Counted from the first letter of the stretch, positions 32,431 through 42,950 are shown. The stretch: DNA of 64,000 bases from an uncultured Actinomycetes bacterium (GCA_903834145.1 CAILHY010000020.1:22001-86000), one strand, 5' to 3'. The notes: generated by a model not told the origin, from the letters alone. Program-made: numbers and translations.

Positions 32431-33566
32431 AAAGCTCCAATGGTCGTAGCGGGTTTGTAAATTCTAGGCACACGGGATGCAATTCGAGTCACAATCTCGT
32501 AATTAATACTAGAACTCGCAGTGCCCCAATCATCTGCTGTGTACTCACCTTCATAGCCTGGTCCGAAAACCGTGACCCAATCCCCACCTTGTGCGGTGGA
32601 ATGCGCACCTAAGTCAACAACAAATTGGTCCATGGAGACTCGGCCAATGATCGGAGCCCGTTTTCCGTTGTAGAAAATTCCAGCACCCTGAGCGATCCGA
32701 GGTATTCCATCGGCATACCCCATTGCTACGACTCCTAATTTTGTATTAGAACTAGTTGACGTCAGTGCTCCATAACCTACGGGAGTATCAGATAACACTT
32801 CTTTGACAAGATGCAGTCTTGCGCGCAGTGTCATTGCCGGCATTATCCCTAAGGAATCAGAACTCCCGAGATTTTCTCGGTCAGGACTCAGTCCGTACAT
32901 CGCAATTCCGGTGCGAACGAGATCAAAGTGCGCCGAGGCATCAATCAAGGTTGCGGCCGAATTCGAAAGGTGGTGAATTTCCGGTTCTATTCCGATGCGA
33001 TTGAGATCATCTGACATCTCCGTAAAACGTTTAAGTTGAATTGCATTTTGCGGCTGTCCGGGTTCATCTGCTCGAGCAAAATGAGAAAAGAGTCCTACTA
33101 CTTCAACACGTTCACTTTCATTGACCAAGAGATCTAAGAACGTTTCCCATTCAGAAAGAAATCCACCTCGCGTCATACCCGTATCAACTTCAACATGAAT
33201 CCGAGCTCGCTTCTTCATGTGCTGGGCCGCGCTGCAAATCTCATAGAAGATCTCTAAAGAGGCAACACCTAAATCAATGTCAGAAGCGATAGCGGTTGCA
33301 AAATCTGAACCTGGCGGAACTAACCAGGCAATGATGGGGGCGCGCACTCCACTTTCTCGAAGTGCCAGCGCTTCCTCAAGCAAAGCCACCCCTAACCATT
33401 GAGCGCCTGCATCAATTGCTACTCGAGCCACGGGAACTAACCCGTGTCCATATGCATCTGCTTTTACAACAGCCAAAATCGGCACACCAGCCTTTTCCTT
33501 GAGAGCTCGAACATTGCTAGCAATTGCGCCAAGGTCAACGATTACTTCTGCTCGTCTAAATGTCAT
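32427..33566 (-). CDS. alr: Alanine racemase
   Basis: 379 residues. PLP enzyme supplying D-alanine for peptidoglycan. PLP lysine is K35 in [20 protein letters not shown] and [17 protein letters not shown] carry the catalytic tyrosine region and C-terminal sheet start. Overlaps acpS upstream (ATGA) and livG downstream. In other Actinobacteria alr is usually followed by tsaE; here six transporter/hydrolase genes intervene. Confidence 0.95.
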   Translation of the reverse strand: MTFRRAEVIVDLGAIASNVRALKEKAGVPILAVVKADAYGHGLVPVARVAIDAGAQWLGVALLEEALALRESGVRAPIIAWLVPPGSDFATAIASDIDLGVASLEIFYEICSAAQHMKKRARIHVEVDTGMTRGGFLSEWETFLDLLVNESERVEVVGLFSHFARADEPGQPQNAIQLKRFTEMSDDLNRIGIEPEIHHLSNSAATLIDASAHFDLVRTGIAMYGLSPDRENLGSSDSLGIMPAMTLRARLHLVKEVLSDTPVGYGALTSTSSNTKLGVVAMGYADGIPRIAQGAGIFYNGKRAPIIGRVSMDQFVVDLGAHSTAQGGDWVTVFGPGYEGEYTADDWGTASSSINYEIVTRIASRVPRIYKPATTIGAL

Positions 33567-33907
33567 GTTCGCTCGACAATCACCATTGCAGAGGCAATTC
33601 CGGCATCGTGTGAGAGAGACAAGTGCACAGATGCTCCGTCGACTAAATTCGCGATCTCTCCTCGGAAAAAGAATTCAGGTTTTCCAGACTCTAAATTTAC
33701 GACTTCTGCTTCCAACCACGATAAACCTTTGCCCGCGTTGAGCGCTTTGGCTAGGGCCTCTTTAGCTGCAAAACGTGCCGCTTGCGAGGAGAGAGGAAGG
33801 AGCATCTCGGCCGGCGTAAAAATGCGGGTAGCAAGAGATGGAGTCCGTTTGAGGGATGCCGCAAAGCGCTCAATATCTACTACATCTATCCCGATGCCTG
33901 CAATCAT
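33563..33907 (-). CDS. acpS: Holo-[acyl-carrier-protein] synthase
   Basis: 114 residues. Transfers phosphopantetheine from CoA to ACP. Both family motifs are present: [12 protein letters not shown] at the N-terminus with the Mg-binding Asp, and [12 protein letters not shown] around residues 62-73. It overlaps alr and is preceded by the PAP2 gene. Confidence 0.94.
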   Translation of the reverse strand: MIAGIGIDVVDIERFAASLKRTPSLATRIFTPAEMLLPLSSQAARFAAKEALAKALNAGKGLSWLEAEVVNLESGKPEFFFRGEIANLVDGASVHLSLSHDAGIASAMVIVERT

Positions 33908-33921
33908 GAGGCAATACTAAG

Positions 33922-34587
33922 TCAGGAGCGCTGACTATCAGAAGGGACAAAGCGATCAATCGCAATAATCAAGACCAATAGGGCTCCACCAATAAATAAC
34001 CCGCCTAATAAATCAGAAAACCAGTGCGTATTTCTAAAGAGAGAGACTGCACATACGGCAAGAGTGATGGTTCCTACCGAAATCGCAAGTGCCCTTCCAT
34101 GCAGTGCCGCATGGTGCGTGTATCGATAAGCAATGTAGGCAAGCATTCCCCATGTCAGCAAAGCGTTTGAAGCATGCCCGCTTGGATAGGAAAGACCACC
34201 GGCCTTCACCAAATCAATATTTAAACGTGGCTTGGTTCGTCCGATTGCAAGCTTGGAAATTCCAACGACCCCGTTGAGCGCTAGTAAAGAAAGCGCTGCG
34301 AGATTAAGTGGGCGCCAGGATTTGTATCGTCTGGAAACGATGACGGCAGCAAGGATCAAAATCGTTGCTGTTAATCCGCGCAACCCCAAGTTATCAATCT
34401 TCATTAAGACAAATTCGATCCAGTGCCCCATCTTTGGACGCTTATCACGGGCTAACCAAGCATCGAAGTCGATGAGGGGACCTTCTGTCATCACCTGCTG
34501 AGTAACAATGAGAAAACCCGCAAGCAGCAATCCAGCCCATCGAAGTGCTCGATTCATTTGAGCTCGGCGAATGGTTGCTTGCATCAT
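33922..34587 (-). CDS. PAP2-family membrane phosphatase
   Basis: 221 residues with about six membrane helices. The three phosphatase motifs are seen in order: KLAIGRTKPR, PSGHASN and SLFRNTHWFSD. Such enzymes remove phosphate from lipid phosphates, including undecaprenyl pyrophosphate recycling or phosphatidate. Its place between glmS and acpS/alr fits a cell-envelope role, but the substrate is not determined. Starts three bases after the glmS stop. Confidence 0.85.
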   Translation of the reverse strand: MMQATIRRAQMNRALRWAGLLLAGFLIVTQQVMTEGPLIDFDAWLARDKRPKMGHWIEFVLMKIDNLGLRGLTATILILAAVIVSRRYKSWRPLNLAALSLLALNGVVGISKLAIGRTKPRLNIDLVKAGGLSYPSGHASNALLTWGMLAYIAYRYTHHAALHGRALAISVGTITLAVCAVSLFRNTHWFSDLLGGLFIGGALLVLIIAIDRFVPSDSQRS

Positions 34588-34590
34588 GGG

Positions 34591-36429
34591 TTATTCAACT
34601 GTGACTGATTTTGCAAGGTTTCGTGGTTGATCCACATCATTGCCACGAGTTACTGCCATCTCGTAGGCAAAAACCTGCAATGGAACTGTCGCCAGGATGG
34701 GTTGAAAGATCGCTGGTGCAATTGGGATGCGAATAATGTGTTCGGCGCCTGTAACTTGGGCACCCTCTTCGGCAATGACGATGACTTTTGCACCACGAGC
34801 TTTTACTTCTTGAACGTTACTTAACATTTTTTCATCAAGCCCATGTTCGTGACCGACAGGAAGAATCGCGATGACCGGTGTTCCTTCTTCAATCAAAGCG
34901 ATTGGGCCATGCTTGAGTTCACCACCGGCGAATCCTTCGGCGTGCATGTATGCCAATTCTTTTAACTTTAGAGCGCCTTCTAGCGCTACAGGGAAACCAA
35001 CATTGCGTCCCAGGAAAAGCACAGAGGTTGACTGCGCAAATCCACGAGTGAGTTCTCTGAGTGGTTCAACAGTCTCCAAGATTTGTTCAATCTTTCCTGG
35101 AAGTTCGACCATCTCATTAAAGATTGCTTTGACATCAAGATCACTCATGACGCCCCGACGTTGAGCAAGGTGAAGACCAATTAAATAGACAGCAATTACC
35201 TGTGTTAAGAACGCCTTTGTCGATGCCACTGCAATCTCTGGTCCCGCATGGGTGTAAAGCACTGCATCGGATTCGCGTGGAATCGTGGAACTATTGGTAT
35301 TACACACTGCCAGAATTCGCGCTCCACAAGCTTTTGCATGACGAAGTGCCATCAACGTGTCCATCGTTTCACCCGATTGGGAAATGGCAATAACTAAAGT
35401 GTGTGAATCGATGAGCGGATCTCGATAACGGAATTCACTAGCAAGTTCAACTTCGACAGCAATTTTCGCCCATTTTTCAATAGCGTATTTTGCAAGCATC
35501 CCTGCGTGGTAGGCGGTTCCGCAAGCAAGAACAACAATTTTTTGAAGTCCTTGGATATCTTCTTCAGAAAGATGGAGTTCATCGAGCACAATTTGGTTGC
35601 TTTGGCTTAAGCGCCCCAGCAAAGTATCCGCGACTGCTTTTGGTTGTTCGAATATTTCTTTCAACATGAAATGGTTAAAGCCGCCTTTTTGTGCGGCAGC
35701 TGAATCCCACGTAATTGCATATTCTTTAGGTTGCAAAGGTGCACCATCAAGATTTGTGATGGAAATTCCTGAGGGTGAGATTGTTACGACTTCATCTTGA
35801 CCCAACTCCACAGCACGTTTGGTGTAGTCAATGAATGCCGCAACATCAGATGCCATGAAATTTTCGCCATCGCCAAGTCCAACAACTAATGGAGAATTTC
35901 GGCGAACGCCCACGATGACTTCGGGTTGGTCGGCATGAATTGCTAACAATGTAAATGATCCTCGCAAGGATGTAACCGCTTCGCGCATAGCAGCCGAAAG
36001 ATCTCCTCCATGTTCTTTTCTTAAATCGCTGAGTAAATGCGCAACTGATTCAGTATCGGTATCTGAATCGAACCTGTGTCCTCGCGCTTCAAGGTCTGCA
36101 CGTAATTGTGTGTAATTCTCAATTATGCCGTTATGAATAACAGCTAACTTTCCTTCATTGTCGACGTGCGGATGAGCATTACGATCCGTTGGCCCGCCAT
36201 GGGTAGCCCAACGAGTATGGCCAATCCCGCTATGCACTTCAGGTAATGAATCCCCCAACGCATTTTCAAGATTGATGAGTTTGCCTGCGCGCTTTTCAAT
36301 ATATAAACGATCTGGTGTTCCCAGTGCTATACCTGCCGAGTCGTACCCTCTATATTCGAGACGACGAAGGCCCTCAATAAGTGGAGTGATTGCAGACTGC
36401 GGGCCTGTGTAACCAACAATCCCGCACAC
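34591..36429 (-). CDS. glmS: Glutamine-fructose-6-phosphate aminotransferase (isomerising)
   Basis: 612 residues, full length. Makes glucosamine-6-phosphate. Catalytic Cys2 in MCGIVGYTG heads the glutamine amidotransferase domain (HTRWATHGGPT), and two SIS domains follow (ACGTAYHAG, SQSGETMDT). Ends NLAKSVTVE as usual. Directly upstream of PAP2 and three bases after glmM. No glmS ribozyme space exists before it. Confidence 0.97.
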   Translation of the reverse strand: MCGIVGYTGPQSAITPLIEGLRRLEYRGYDSAGIALGTPDRLYIEKRAGKLINLENALGDSLPEVHSGIGHTRWATHGGPTDRNAHPHVDNEGKLAVIHNGIIENYTQLRADLEARGHRFDSDTDTESVAHLLSDLRKEHGGDLSAAMREAVTSLRGSFTLLAIHADQPEVIVGVRRNSPLVVGLGDGENFMASDVAAFIDYTKRAVELGQDEVVTISPSGISITNLDGAPLQPKEYAITWDSAAAQKGGFNHFMLKEIFEQPKAVADTLLGRLSQSNQIVLDELHLSEEDIQGLQKIVVLACGTAYHAGMLAKYAIEKWAKIAVEVELASEFRYRDPLIDSHTLVIAISQSGETMDTLMALRHAKACGARILAVCNTNSSTIPRESDAVLYTHAGPEIAVASTKAFLTQVIAVYLIGLHLAQRRGVMSDLDVKAIFNEMVELPGKIEQILETVEPLRELTRGFAQSTSVLFLGRNVGFPVALEGALKLKELAYMHAEGFAGGELKHGPIALIEEGTPVIAILPVGHEHGLDEKMLSNVQEVKARGAKVIVIAEEGAQVTGAEHIIRIPIAPAIFQPILATVPLQVFAYEMAVTRGNDVDQPRNLAKSVTVE

Positions 36430-36432
36430 GTA

Positions 36433-37773
36433 TTACCCCAATTCCTTTTCGACCACTCCAGCAATTCTCGTTGCGATTTCAGTGGCAACGCTATCACTTG
36501 AGGCTTCCACCATCACTCTTACTAAGGCTTCCGTACCTGAGGCCCGCAGGAGCACTCTTCCATTTTCGCCTAACTCTGCCTCGGCAATGCGCACATGATC
36601 TGCAATCTCATTGGAGGTTGATAATTTCTCTTTTGCTACGTTCTTAACGTTGATCAGGACTTGAGGAAAACGTGACATCTCTCCCGCGAGTTCGCGCGCG
36701 CTCTTTCCGGATCGCTTGAGCTCTTGCAACAATGCAAGGGCAGTGAGAAGGCCATCACCAGTATTTGCAAAGTCACGCATGATCACGTGCCCTGATTGTT
36801 CGCCGCCAAGAGAGAAATCTTCGGCGATCATTTTCTCGAGCACATATCGATCACCAACGGGCGTAATTTCAACAGCGATTTCTGCCGACTTCATTGCGCG
36901 GAAAAATCCTAAATTACTCATCACGGTTGCAACGACTACATCACCTTTAAGTTTTCCTCGTGCTTTCATGCTTTTTGCAAGAATCGTAAGGATCTGATCT
37001 CCGTCAATGTCCCCGCCTTCGGCATCTACAGCCAGGCAACGATCTGCATCACCATCGTGTGCGATACCAATGTCAGCACCCATTTCGAGAACTTTTGCGC
37101 GAAGTGATTCCATGTGAGTGGATCCGCAGTTGTCGTTGATATTCCAACCATTGGGTTGATCGGACAAAGCAATTACTTCTGCCCCTGCGCGGCGTAAAGC
37201 TTCCGGGGCAACTCGGGAGGATGCGCCATTGGCACAATCAACTACAACTTTTAGCCCATCGAGTCGTGTATCCACCGAAGACAATAAATGAGCCAGGTAC
37301 CGCTCGGTTGCAGACTCATCAATAACAGCGCGTCCAACATCTTTACCTGTTGGTCGATCCCATGATTCGCCCATTCGCGCTTCAATCGCGGCCTCGAGTG
37401 CATCATCGAGTTTGCCGCCACCGCGAGAGAAAAGTTTAATTCCGTTATCAGGCATTGCATTATGTGAAGCGCTAATCATGACGCCGAGGTCGGCTCCAGA
37501 TTCACCAACAAGGTAGGCAATTGCGGGCGTTGGTAAAACGCCAACTCGATAAACATCTACGCCGGCACTTGTTAATCCTGCAACCACCGCTGCTTCAAGA
37601 AATTCTCCAGAGGCTCGCGAATCTTGCCCCACAATTGCGTGCGGACGGTGGGCAGTGGAACCTAATGATTCAACAAGGATATGGGCGGCCGCAACGGCAA
37701 CGTCCAAAGCAAGTTCTGCCGTGAGATCACGATTGGCTAAACCACGAATTCCATCGGTGCCAAATAGCGCCAT
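36433..37773 (-). CDS. glmM: Phosphoglucosamine mutase
   Basis: 446 residues. Interconverts GlcN-6-P and GlcN-1-P for UDP-GlcNAc. FGTDGIRG at the start, the phosphoserine loop SASHN (101-105), metal loop DGDADRCL and the C-terminal phosphate-binding RASGTEALVRVM motif. Lies between rpsI (28 bases) and glmS, the usual actinobacterial order. Confidence 0.97.
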   Translation of the reverse strand: MALFGTDGIRGLANRDLTAELALDVAVAAAHILVESLGSTAHRPHAIVGQDSRASGEFLEAAVVAGLTSAGVDVYRVGVLPTPAIAYLVGESGADLGVMISASHNAMPDNGIKLFSRGGGKLDDALEAAIEARMGESWDRPTGKDVGRAVIDESATERYLAHLLSSVDTRLDGLKVVVDCANGASSRVAPEALRRAGAEVIALSDQPNGWNINDNCGSTHMESLRAKVLEMGADIGIAHDGDADRCLAVDAEGGDIDGDQILTILAKSMKARGKLKGDVVVATVMSNLGFFRAMKSAEIAVEITPVGDRYVLEKMIAEDFSLGGEQSGHVIMRDFANTGDGLLTALALLQELKRSGKSARELAGEMSRFPQVLINVKNVAKEKLSTSNEIADHVRIAEAELGENGRVLLRASGTEALVRVMVEASSDSVATEIATRIAGVVEKELG

Positions 37774-37801
37774 ATCGTGGCCTAAATATCGAGAATGTGA
37801 A

Positions 37802-38293
37802 TTAGCGCTTGCTGTACTGCGAGCGCTTACGGGCCTTCTTCAGACCGTACTTCTTGCGCTCAATAACACGAGCATCGCGTGTAAGGAATCCAGCCTTTTT
37901 TAGAGCTGGGCGATGTGCTTCTTCATCAATCTGATTGAGTGAACGTGCAACGCCAAGACGAAGAGCGCCGGCTTGACCAGAAACTCCACCACCATTGATG
38001 CGTGCAAAAACGTCGTAAGAATTTTCGGCACCTACAGTGCGAAATGGTTCAGAGACTAATTGTTGGTGAACTTTATTTGGAAAATATGCAGCAAGTTCTT
38101 TACCGTTTACAACCCAGCGACCAGTTCCAGGAACGAGACGTACGCGAGCTACTGCTTCCTTGCGACGGCCAGTGCCGGCACCTGGTGCTTTAATCGCAGG
38201 ACGATTAGTCGCAGCAGCAGGAGTTGATGATGAGTAAGAAGTCGGAACTTCATTCTCGTCGAGATCATTAATTACAGTGTTATCAGACATCAT
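37802..38293 (-). CDS. rpsI: 30S ribosomal protein S9
   Basis: 163 residues. The S9 body starts at [17 protein letters not shown] (about residue 39) and ends in [12 protein letters not shown], whose terminal Lys-Arg reaches the P-site tRNA. The first 38 residues form an acidic then Ala/Pro-rich extension, common in actinobacterial S9. Follows rplM by 13 bases. Confidence 0.96.
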   Translation of the reverse strand: MMSDNTVINDLDENEVPTSYSSSTPAAATNRPAIKAPGAGTGRRKEAVARVRLVPGTGRWVVNGKELAAYFPNKVHQQLVSEPFRTVGAENSYDVFARINGGGVSGQAGALRLGVARSLNQIDEEAHRPALKKAGFLTRDARVIERKKYGLKKARKRSQYSKR

Positions 38294-38306
38294 TGATTTT
38301 TATCCT

Positions 38307-38759
38307 CTACTTAATGATCTGTGAAACTTGCTCGAAAACATATGGAGTTGGTGCTTGTGCTGCATGTGGGTGTTCTGGTCCTGCGTAAACCTTGAGCTTG
38401 CTAGCAATGGCGCGACCAAGTGTGTTCTTTGGAAGCATTCCTTTGATTGCTTTCTCAACGGCGCGTGTTGGGTACTTCATCAAGAGGTCGCCGTAAACAG
38501 TGGATGTTAAGCCGCCAGGAAAACCTGAGTGGTGGTGAGCAAATTTTTGCGTTGTCTTTGAACCAGACAGTGCAACCTTTTCAGCATTGATGATGATGAC
38601 GAAGTCACCCATATCCATGTGAGGTGCAAATGTTGGCTTGTTCTTGCCGCGCAATAGAACTGCTGCGTGGGTTGCAAGGCGACCCAATACGACATCTTGC
38701 GCATCGATGACGTGCCACTTACGCACTACATCTCCGGGCTTTGGGCTATATGTACGCAC
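38307..38759 (-). CDS. rplM: 50S ribosomal protein L13
   Basis: 150 residues. [34 protein letters not shown] and [11 protein letters not shown] are typical. The start is GTG at 38759, with GAGG seven bases upstream. It opens the rplM-rpsI-glmM-glmS transcript behind its own promoter and leader hairpin. Confidence 0.96.
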   Translation of the reverse strand: MRTYSPKPGDVVRKWHVIDAQDVVLGRLATHAAVLLRGKNKPTFAPHMDMGDFVIIINAEKVALSGSKTTQKFAHHHSGFPGGLTSTVYGDLLMKYPTRAVEKAIKGMLPKNTLGRAIASKLKVYAGPEHPHAAQAPTPYVFEQVSQIIK

Positions 38760-38785
38760 GGTCTTGCCTCGCTTCTCATGGTGAC

Positions 38786-38853
38786 TTTTTTTAAAAATCG
38801 CGCCTTCGTGGCGCAGGAGGGTAAGGGTACCCGTGAGGGCGCCAGTGGGTCAA
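38786..38853 (-). promoter_or_regulatory. rplM promoter with leader hairpin
   Basis: Minus strand: TTGACC (38853-38848), 18-base spacer, TACCCT (38829-38824, repeated at 38823-38818). Right after the expected start site comes GCGCC-ACGAA-GGCGC (38814-38800) followed by GATTTTTAAAAAAA. The hairpin plus U-run could be a terminator for truA/ABC-F readthrough or an attenuator in the L13 leader. The remaining gap up to 38883 shows nothing else. Confidence 0.55.
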
Positions 38854-38883
38854 AACGCCTGAACAACCCTGGACTAAGTGGAT

Positions 38884-40485
38884 TTAGTGCTCAAAAATGG
38901 GCTCAGGGCTCTCATAAACCTGGCCATTTGCGCCAAAAATCAGGTACCTGGTGAAACCTCGCGTGAACCACCGATCATGGGTCACCGAGATCACCGTTCC
39001 CTCATACTGGGCAAGGGCGTGCTCGAGGCTTTCGGCGCTGGCCAAATCCAAGTTATCCGTCGGCTCATCCAGCAAGAGCATGGTGGAACCAGATAGCTCA
39101 AGAAGCAAGACCTGGAATCTGGCTTGTTGACCGCCGCTGAGTGATCCAAACTTCTGCTCGGCTTGATTGTGGATTTCATATTTACGTAAAACGCTCTTTG
39201 CCGGGCCCAATTGCAATGAGTAATTTTCCCACAGCAATTCCAAAAGTGTTTTGCCCTGAAATTCAGGATGTGCGTGAGTTTGCGCAAAATATCCGGGCTG
39301 CACGCGCGCACCTAGTTTGAATTCTCCGGTGAACTTCACGGTGTTATCGCCTGAAATCATGCGCAAGAAATGCGATTTACCGGTGCCATTCTTGCCAAGG
39401 ACCGCGACGCGGTCTCCAAAGAAAATCTCAAAGTTAAAAGGTTCCGTCAAATTTGTCAGCGAAAGATTTTCAATCGTGAGTGCGCGCAACCCTGTACGGC
39501 CACCGCGTAGTGCTACCTGAACATCCTGCTCGATGGGTGGGGCTTCAGGTGGGCCTGCTTCTTCAAATTTTCGAAGGCGCGTTTGCATGGCGCGATATTT
39601 TGATGCCATGTCAGGGCTACTCGCTGCCTGCCATTGAAGTGTTCGGACTAACTCCTTGAGTCGGGCTAGTTCCTGTTCCCACCGCAGAAGAATCTCAGCA
39701 AAACGTTCATTGCGGGCCTTTCTTGCATCATGCCAGGTTGAAAATTTTCCACCGTGAATCCATGTGGTGTTTCCGTTCGCTCCTTGTTCTAAGGTCACGA
39801 TGCGATTGGCGGTGCGATCGAGCAATTCACGATCATGGCTGACAAAGAGGACGGTTTTATCAGTTTGTGTAATCATTTCTTCAAGCCATCGCTTTGATGG
39901 AACATCGAGATAGTTATCTGGCTCATCCAGAAGTAATACCTCCTCCGGACCTTGCAGAAGTGCACGCAATACCAATTTCTTCTGCTCGCCACCAGAGAGC
40001 GTATTTACCAAGCGCTCTTCAACACGATCAAAAGATTTACCGAGTGCTTCGGTGCAACACACATCCCAGATTACTTCAAAATCATACCCGCCAGCGTCTC
40101 CCCAATCTGAAAGTGCTTGGGCGTAAGCCATTTGATCTCGTTCTTTATTTCTTGTATTCATGAGTTCTTCAGAGTTCTTCACAGCAGCAGCGGCATCACG
40201 AATTCTCTTAGGTGCAAAGGAGATCAATAAATCTCGAACTGTGGTTTCATCACGGACGGATCCAATGAACTGACGCATGACACCTAATCCACCAGTGATA
40301 GATATAGAGCCTGAATCTGGTTGAAGGTCTCCGCAAATCATTTTAATAAGAGTGGTTTTACCGGAACCGTTTGCGCCGATCAATGCAACTTTGGCACCAT
40401 CTCCGACGCGGAAGTTCACATCGCTCAGCAGCACTCGTCCATCTGAAAGTGAGAAATCAACGCCACTGACATCGATGTGGCCCAT
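38884..40485 (-). CDS. ABC-F family ATPase (translation-factor type)
   Basis: 533 residues, two fused ATPase domains and no membrane segments. Walker A motifs GANGSGKTT (about 37-45) and GKNGTGKSH, signatures LSGGEQKK and LSGGQQAR, Walker B LLLDEPDNYLD and LLLDEPTDNLD. A charged linker (about 255-310) sits between the domains. ABC-F proteins act on ribosomes, for example in stalling relief or antibiotic protection; the subfamily is not clear from motifs alone. Start overlaps the truA stop (TAATG). Confidence 0.92.
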   Translation of the reverse strand: MGHIDVSGVDFSLSDGRVLLSDVNFRVGDGAKVALIGANGSGKTTLIKMICGDLQPDSGSISITGGLGVMRQFIGSVRDETTVRDLLISFAPKRIRDAAAAVKNSEELMNTRNKERDQMAYAQALSDWGDAGGYDFEVIWDVCCTEALGKSFDRVEERLVNTLSGGEQKKLVLRALLQGPEEVLLLDEPDNYLDVPSKRWLEEMITQTDKTVLFVSHDRELLDRTANRIVTLEQGANGNTTWIHGGKFSTWHDARKARNERFAEILLRWEQELARLKELVRTLQWQAASSPDMASKYRAMQTRLRKFEEAGPPEAPPIEQDVQVALRGGRTGLRALTIENLSLTNLTEPFNFEIFFGDRVAVLGKNGTGKSHFLRMISGDNTVKFTGEFKLGARVQPGYFAQTHAHPEFQGKTLLELLWENYSLQLGPAKSVLRKYEIHNQAEQKFGSLSGGQQARFQVLLLELSGSTMLLLDEPTDNLDLASAESLEHALAQYEGTVISVTHDRWFTRGFTRYLIFGANGQVYESPEPIFEH

Positions 40486-41348
40486 TACTCTTCCTCGCCT
40501 CTGCGGCGAAGGGTTCGCTCAATACGAGCAACAAGTTCGTCATCGTTGGGGTAATCAACTCGGGTTAAAGTCAAACCGCGTGCAGGGAAAACTAAGCTGT
40601 CGGATATTCGCACTCGATTATTCAAGACATCCTTTACCCAGGAAGGTTCAAAGCGACCATCCGCAACGCAGACCACGGCGCCAACGAGATTTCTCACCAT
40701 CGAATAACAAAAAGCATCAGCAACCACTTCTGCCACAAGAACACCTTCGGAATTTCGACTCCATGAAAAAGTTTCGAGGTTGCGCACCGTTGTAGCGCTT
40801 TCGCGAAACTTGCAAAAGGCGGCAAAATCATTTTCTCCAAGCAATAGGGCGCTGGCCTCGTTGAGCACATCAACGCTCAGCGGGCGATACCAAGGCGCAA
40901 TATCAAAGCGCTGCAAAGGCAAGATGACTGTATTGCTATCAAGAATTTTGTATTCATAACACCGCCGAAGTGCTGAAAATCGGGCGTGGAATCCATAGGG
41001 AGCAACCGTTGCGGAGGTGATACGAATATCTTCATCAAGAATACGATTGAGTCGATAAGGCAGGTCGCCGAAATCCCAATTAACTTTCTTGGCGTAAGGG
41101 CCGCTTTCCATTTCAGGAATATCTACATGTACCACTTGTCCGGTTGCATGGACTCCGGCATCTGTGCGTCCTGCAACCACCGTTTCTGCCTTTGTCCGAG
41201 TAAGTTTTTGAAGCGTTTTTTCAACTTCTTCTTGCACGGTCCGTCGGTCGGGCTGCTTTCCCCAACCGGAAAAATTTGTTCCATCGTAGGCAAGATCAAG
41301 GCGCAAACGAAGGAACCCACTCTCGGCAAGGAGAGTGGGTTCCGTCAT
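40485..41348 (-). CDS. truA: tRNA pseudouridine(38-40) synthase TruA
   Basis: About 287 residues. Catalytic Asp in GRTDAGVHATGQVVH; the N-terminus LRLDLAYDGTNFSGW is typical. ATG at 41348 is chosen: it is 20 bases after the rplQ stop and gives the family N-terminus. The open frame continues upstream through rplQ but that part is rplQ in another frame. Stop overlaps the ABC-F start. Confidence 0.94.
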   Translation of the reverse strand: MTEPTLLAESGFLRLRLDLAYDGTNFSGWGKQPDRRTVQEEVEKTLQKLTRTKAETVVAGRTDAGVHATGQVVHVDIPEMESGPYAKKVNWDFGDLPYRLNRILDEDIRITSATVAPYGFHARFSALRRCYEYKILDSNTVILPLQRFDIAPWYRPLSVDVLNEASALLLGENDFAAFCKFRESATTVRNLETFSWSRNSEGVLVAEVVADAFCYSMVRNLVGAVVCVADGRFEPSWVKDVLNNRVRISDSLVFPARGLTLTRVDYPNDDELVARIERTLRRRGEEE

Positions 41349-41367
41349 CAGAATGTGAGGTGAGTTG

Positions 41368-41802
41368 TTACTCAGCATCTTTCTTAGCTGCGGCCTTTTT
41401 TGTAGCCTTCGTTGCTTCATCAACGGTTGCTTTCTTTGCTGCAACACCATCGGTGAGAACTTCGATGACTGCCATAGGAGCGTTATCGCCCTTACGAGGT
41501 CCGATCTTTGTGATGCGTGTGTAACCACCATTGCGCTCAGCAAAGCGAGGTCCGATTTCGGTGAAGAGGGTATGTACAACGCTCTTATTTGAAATGCGGG
41601 TCATAACTTCGCGACGCGCTGCAAGGTCGCCCTTCTTTGCGAAGGTGATCAACTTTTCAGCCAAGGGGCGAAGACGCTTTGCCTTTGCTTCAGTTGTCGT
41701 GATCTTGCCGTGCTCGAACAATTGCTCTGCAAGTGTTCCTAGGAGTAAGCGCTCGTGCGATGGGCCACTGCCCAGACGAGGACCTTTACTTGGTTTTGGC
41801 AT
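41368..41802 (-). CDS. rplQ: 50S ribosomal protein L17
   Basis: 144 residues. [26 protein letters not shown] and the [18 protein letters not shown] motif are diagnostic. The last 25 residues are an Ala/Lys-rich tail. Follows rpoA by 16 bases, as in most bacteria. Confidence 0.96.
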   Translation of the reverse strand: MPKPSKGPRLGSGPSHERLLLGTLAEQLFEHGKITTTEAKAKRLRPLAEKLITFAKKGDLAARREVMTRISNKSVVHTLFTEIGPRFAERNGGYTRITKIGPRKGDNAPMAVIEVLTDGVAAKKATVDEATKATKKAAAKKDAE

Positions 41803-41818
41803 TTTATTCTCCTAGGCC

Positions 41819-42844
41819 TTAAGCCTGCTCGGGGGCGACGAATTCTTCTTCAAGAATATCGTCAAGATTGATGTCGTAGTTCTGGTGTTGAGTTGGATCA
41901 AATCCAACTGGGCTGTCCTTAAGGGACATTCCCATTGAGACCAACTTTGCCTTGACCTCATCGATGGACTTTGAACCAAAGTTACGAATATCGAGAAGGT
42001 CTGCTTCGCTGCGTCCAACGAGTTCGCCGACTGTGTGAATGCCTTCGCGCTTCAAGCAGTTGTATGAACGCACTGTGAGATCGAGATCTTCGATGGGAAG
42101 AGCAAGATCAGCAGCAAGGGCCGCATCGAGAATGGATGGTCCCATTTCGATACCTTCTGCGTTGACGTTGAGTTCGCGTGCAAGGCCAAAGAGTTCAACG
42201 AGAGTCTTACCAGCAGATGCAACAGCATCACGTGGCTTCATCGATGGCTTTGTTTCGACATCAACAACAAGGCGATCAAAGTCAGTACGTTGTTCAACGC
42301 GAGTGGCTTCAACCTTGTAGGTGACTTTCAAGACTGGTGAGTAAATGGAGTCAACAGGAATGCGACCGATTTCAGCCCCTGCCTGCTTATTTTGTACCGC
42401 AGTCACATAGCCACGGCCGCGCTCGACGGTCAGTTCAATCTCAAGATTGGCCTTTCCGTTGAGGGTTGCCAAATGCAGTGCTGGGTTATGAACTTCAACG
42501 CCTGTAGGGACCGCAATGTCAGCGCCAGTAACGGGACCGGTGCCTGATTTGCGGATGTAAAGAACGCTTGGCTCATCATTATCTGAAGACAGAACCAAGT
42601 TCTTAATATTAAGAACAATATCCGTCAGATCTTCTTTCACGCCTTCAAGCGTGGTGAATTCGTGCAGCGCTCCTGCAACGCGGATGCTTGTCACTGCTGC
42701 TCCTGGAATTGAGGAGAGCAAGGTACGGCGCATCGAATTGCCGAGGGTGTAACCGAAACCAGGTTCCAACGGTTCAATGATGAACCGTGATCGGTATTCG
42801 CTGACTACTTCTTCAGTGAGGGTGGGACGTTGTGCAATCAGCAC
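41819..42844 (-). CDS. rpoA: DNA-directed RNA polymerase subunit alpha
   Basis: 341 residues. N-terminal assembly domain ([32 protein letters not shown]) and C-terminal domain that contacts UP elements and activators ([31 protein letters not shown]). GTG at 42844 is the start: GGAGGAG lies five bases upstream. An ATG at 42865 would add seven non-conserved residues. The 106-base gap after rpsD includes a small hairpin right behind the rpsD stop (TCCTGAA/TTCAGGA, 42935-42950). Confidence 0.97.
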   Translation of the reverse strand: MLIAQRPTLTEEVVSEYRSRFIIEPLEPGFGYTLGNSMRRTLLSSIPGAAVTSIRVAGALHEFTTLEGVKEDLTDIVLNIKNLVLSSDNDEPSVLYIRKSGTGPVTGADIAVPTGVEVHNPALHLATLNGKANLEIELTVERGRGYVTAVQNKQAGAEIGRIPVDSIYSPVLKVTYKVEATRVEQRTDFDRLVVDVETKPSMKPRDAVASAGKTLVELFGLARELNVNAEGIEMGPSILDAALAADLALPIEDLDLTVRSYNCLKREGIHTVGELVGRSEADLLDIRNFGSKSIDEVKAKLVSMGMSLKDSPVGFDPTQHQNYDINLDDILEEEFVAPEQA

Positions 42845-42950
42845 TGTTGCTCCTCCATAGGTCACGGAGATCCACTATTTGATCCCCTGCTTTTTCTTTT
42901 TAAGTTTTTAAATCTTTGGTGCAGATCCAATATCTCCTGAAAATTCAGGA

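Noticed and set aside
36430..36432. Possible glmS ribozyme
   Set aside because: glmM and glmS are only three bases apart, so there is no room for a leader ribozyme.
41349..41579. Upstream extension of the truA frame
   Set aside because: The extra 77 codons overlap rplQ in another frame and have no similarity to TruA; the family N-terminus begins at ATG 41348.
42935..42950. Hairpin after the rpsD stop as a terminator
   Set aside because: The 6-7 bp stem has a 2-4 base loop and no T-run on the minus strand; rpoA follows closely and needs transcription through it.
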